From: Promethearchaeota archaeon
GTDB lineage: Archaea; Asgardarchaeota; Lokiarchaeia; Sigynarchaeales; SOKP01
Assembly (NCBI GenBank): GCA_014730295.1
Contig: WJIN01000479.1
Location: 1-9,154, forward strand
Length of the DNA stretch: 9,154 bases
Direction of reading: 5' to 3'
Position numbers and translations under genes: made by a program. Shown piece by piece: positions 7,837 through 9,154 of this stretch; the stretch's first letter is position 1, and every line of letters begins with the position of its first letter. The notes below the pieces were generated by a model, which was given only the letters and a program-made list of their open reading frames with translations, searched no databases and had not been told where the DNA came from.

Positions 7837-9154
7837 TTAGTTGTTTTCTAAAGTTACGCCATCAAAAAAGTATCGTAGTATGTATTTGTCAAAAGGATCC
7901 AAGAAATTCTCCTCAAATATGCGCTGAATACCAATAGATAATAGAGTGTCTATAGTATTATGAATCGTAAGGTTATCATCTAAAAAATTGATAATCCCAT
8001 GATTATGCAGTTTTCTGGAAATCATTCTGGGTAAGCAATATTCCTCAAGCTGATAAACCACAGATGGCAAGAATACATGAGAAAGCTTTGCAACAAACGG
8101 GGAAATGTCCTGCCCGTTGTGAAGGATGATTTTTTGCAATTCATTTACGTCGTTGGCTAAGGAAGCAAACTTGAAAGAAACATTTCGCTCAAGAGTGAAA
8201 AACTCATCAATTCCAATATCATATTCATCTAATTCGTCTAAGAGTTCTGGTATTGATTTATGCCAGTTCCCTGAAAGCGTTTTGATGAATGCAACGAACT
8301 GCGAATGCCTAGTATCCCAATTGCCTGGCTGTAGATTGACAATTTTGTATAGCAACCTGTCCCAAGCATTCACATTATCAGAATTCAAGTATGATAGACC
8401 ATTCCAATCGGATGGTTTGGCTTTCATGTCGGATGCAACGCCCAAAATAAAATCAAAATCACTTGTCTGGAATGAGTTGTCTTTTAGTAAAGAATTGAGC
8501 GGTTGCGCGCCTATCAATTCACCCATTTCTTCGCGAAAAGTAATGATTTTGCTAATTTGTTCCGAATCAAGCTTAATTGAGTTCGATTCTTCATCGATGT
8601 CGCCTAAAATCTCATCCGGAAAAGGTATTTCGAGTTGAGTCGATTCAGTTTCGGGTGGTGGTTCCAATATGTATACCTGTCCAATAAAATGTCTAAACAT
8701 CCTTCCGCCCCGACCAATAATGTTTTTGTAGGTGAAGTCATTCAGTTTTGACTTACCATTGCGGTTGCGCCATATTACAACATTTTCAGCAGAAGTGTTT
8801 ACACCTTCGATGATAGATGATGTTGAAATAATTTTATCAAACCCTCTGCTTTCTTCAAACAGTTTTATCTGGATTTGGCTCAGGGAACGATGAAGACGAC
8901 CGTTGTGTACGCCAACACCTCTTCTGGCTAGATTAATGAGATACCAGTTCGGCGAGTAATTCAATGCAAGCCAGGCGGCAAAGTGAAATTGCAAAGGTTT
9001 TTTAATTACTGGTAGATTCTCTATAAGCAAATTGGTGACTTTCTCGATATTTGAATATGTCCCAGCATAGATAAGGGTCTTCGAGGAAGTCTCATTAAGA
9101 ATTCGAAGTAGATATTGTCCCTTTTTGCCTTCATCCTTTCCAATTTCTTTATAC
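7837..9154 (-). CDS. SF2 DEAD/DEAH-type helicase, partial (C-terminal 438 residues)
   Basis: The frame is open to the right edge, so the gene starts outside the window. The first codon base inside is the third base of a codon at 9154. The visible part is the second RecA-like domain plus a C-terminal extension. Visible residues 26-32, TLIYAGT, match motif IV; 79-88, GVGVHNGRLH, match the region between motifs IV and V; 111-122, TSSIIEGVNTSA, are motif V; and 145-152, IIGRGGRM, are motif VI with the arginine residues that contact ATP. ATP-dependent unwinding or remodelling of nucleic acid is therefore likely, with the ATP-binding motifs I and II off-window. Residues 200-438 form an extension I cannot assign; LEEYCLPRMISRKL at 369-382 is its most distinctive stretch. 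A TTG at 9030 is not the true start, because helicase sequence continues upstream of it. The gene is A+T-richer than the kinases. HamB/AbpB-like defence helicases and Ski2-like helicases are both possible. Confidence 0.88.
   Translation of the reverse strand, partial: YKEIGKDEGKKGQYLLRILNETSSKTLIYAGTYSNIEKVTNLLIENLPVIKKPLQFHFAAWLALNYSPNWYLINLARRGVGVHNGRLHRSLSQIQIKLFEESRGFDKIISTSSIIEGVNTSAENVVIWRNRNGKSKLNDFTYKNIIGRGGRMFRHFIGQVYILEPPPETESTQLEIPFPDEILGDIDEESNSIKLDSEQISKIITFREEMGELIGAQPLNSLLKDNSFQTSDFDFILGVASDMKAKPSDWNGLSYLNSDNVNAWDRLLYKIVNLQPGNWDTRHSQFVAFIKTLSGNWHKSIPELLDELDEYDIGIDEFFTLERNVSFKFASLANDVNELQKIILHNGQDISPFVAKLSHVFLPSVVYQLEEYCLPRMISRKLHNHGIINFLDDNLTIHNTIDTLLSIGIQRIFEENFLDPFDKYILRYFFDGVTLENN

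Overview
This window is bacterial DNA (archaea are not excluded for the kinase module), and every supported gene lies on the minus strand. It has two unlike halves. Positions 1-7217 have balanced base composition (by eye roughly half G+C) and hold a tight cluster of cytoplasmic two-component signalling genes. Positions about 7380-9154 are clearly A+T-richer and hold an unusual gene-free spacer followed by the C-terminal part of an SF2 helicase that enters from beyond the right edge. The sequence does not fix the organism. Large soluble multi-PAS kinases of this kind are common in environmental bacteria such as Deltaproteobacteria, Chloroflexi and other anaerobes, and in some methanogens.

In transcription order (right to left) the cluster is: a PAS/GAF-like sensor histidine kinase (7217-4113, 1034 aa); a small Rcp1-like receiver protein (4120-3686, 144 aa) whose start overlaps the kinase end by 8 nt; a hybrid kinase with the order REC, five PAS, HisKA, HATPase, REC (3681-181, 1166 aa) starting 4 nt after that stop; and a fourth gene that opens with a receiver domain (177 to beyond position 1) starting 3 nt after the hybrid's stop. 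Each of the three downstream genes has a Shine-Dalgarno sequence embedded in the end of the preceding gene, so this looks like one translationally coupled operon. Together the genes provide two H-boxes and four receivers, which fits a branched phosphorelay. No DNA-binding, cyclase or other output domain is visible, although the fourth gene is cut off.

The spacer 7218-7836 contains a possible promoter and a perfect 7-bp dyad upstream of the operon. It also holds an imperfect cruciform-like hairpin at 7657-7711 and a cluster of six GTCTTT words with interspersed CCGCCG/CGGCGG islands. I find no convincing gene, tRNA or terminator in it.

The right-hand gene is open to the edge of the window. 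Its 438 visible residues carry helicase motifs IV, V and VI and a long C-terminal extension. Helicases of this type occur in antiphage systems such as Hachiman, but the partner gene that would prove this is outside the window. The kinase operon is well preserved and of a recognisable type. The spacer and the helicase are the parts that deserve a second look.
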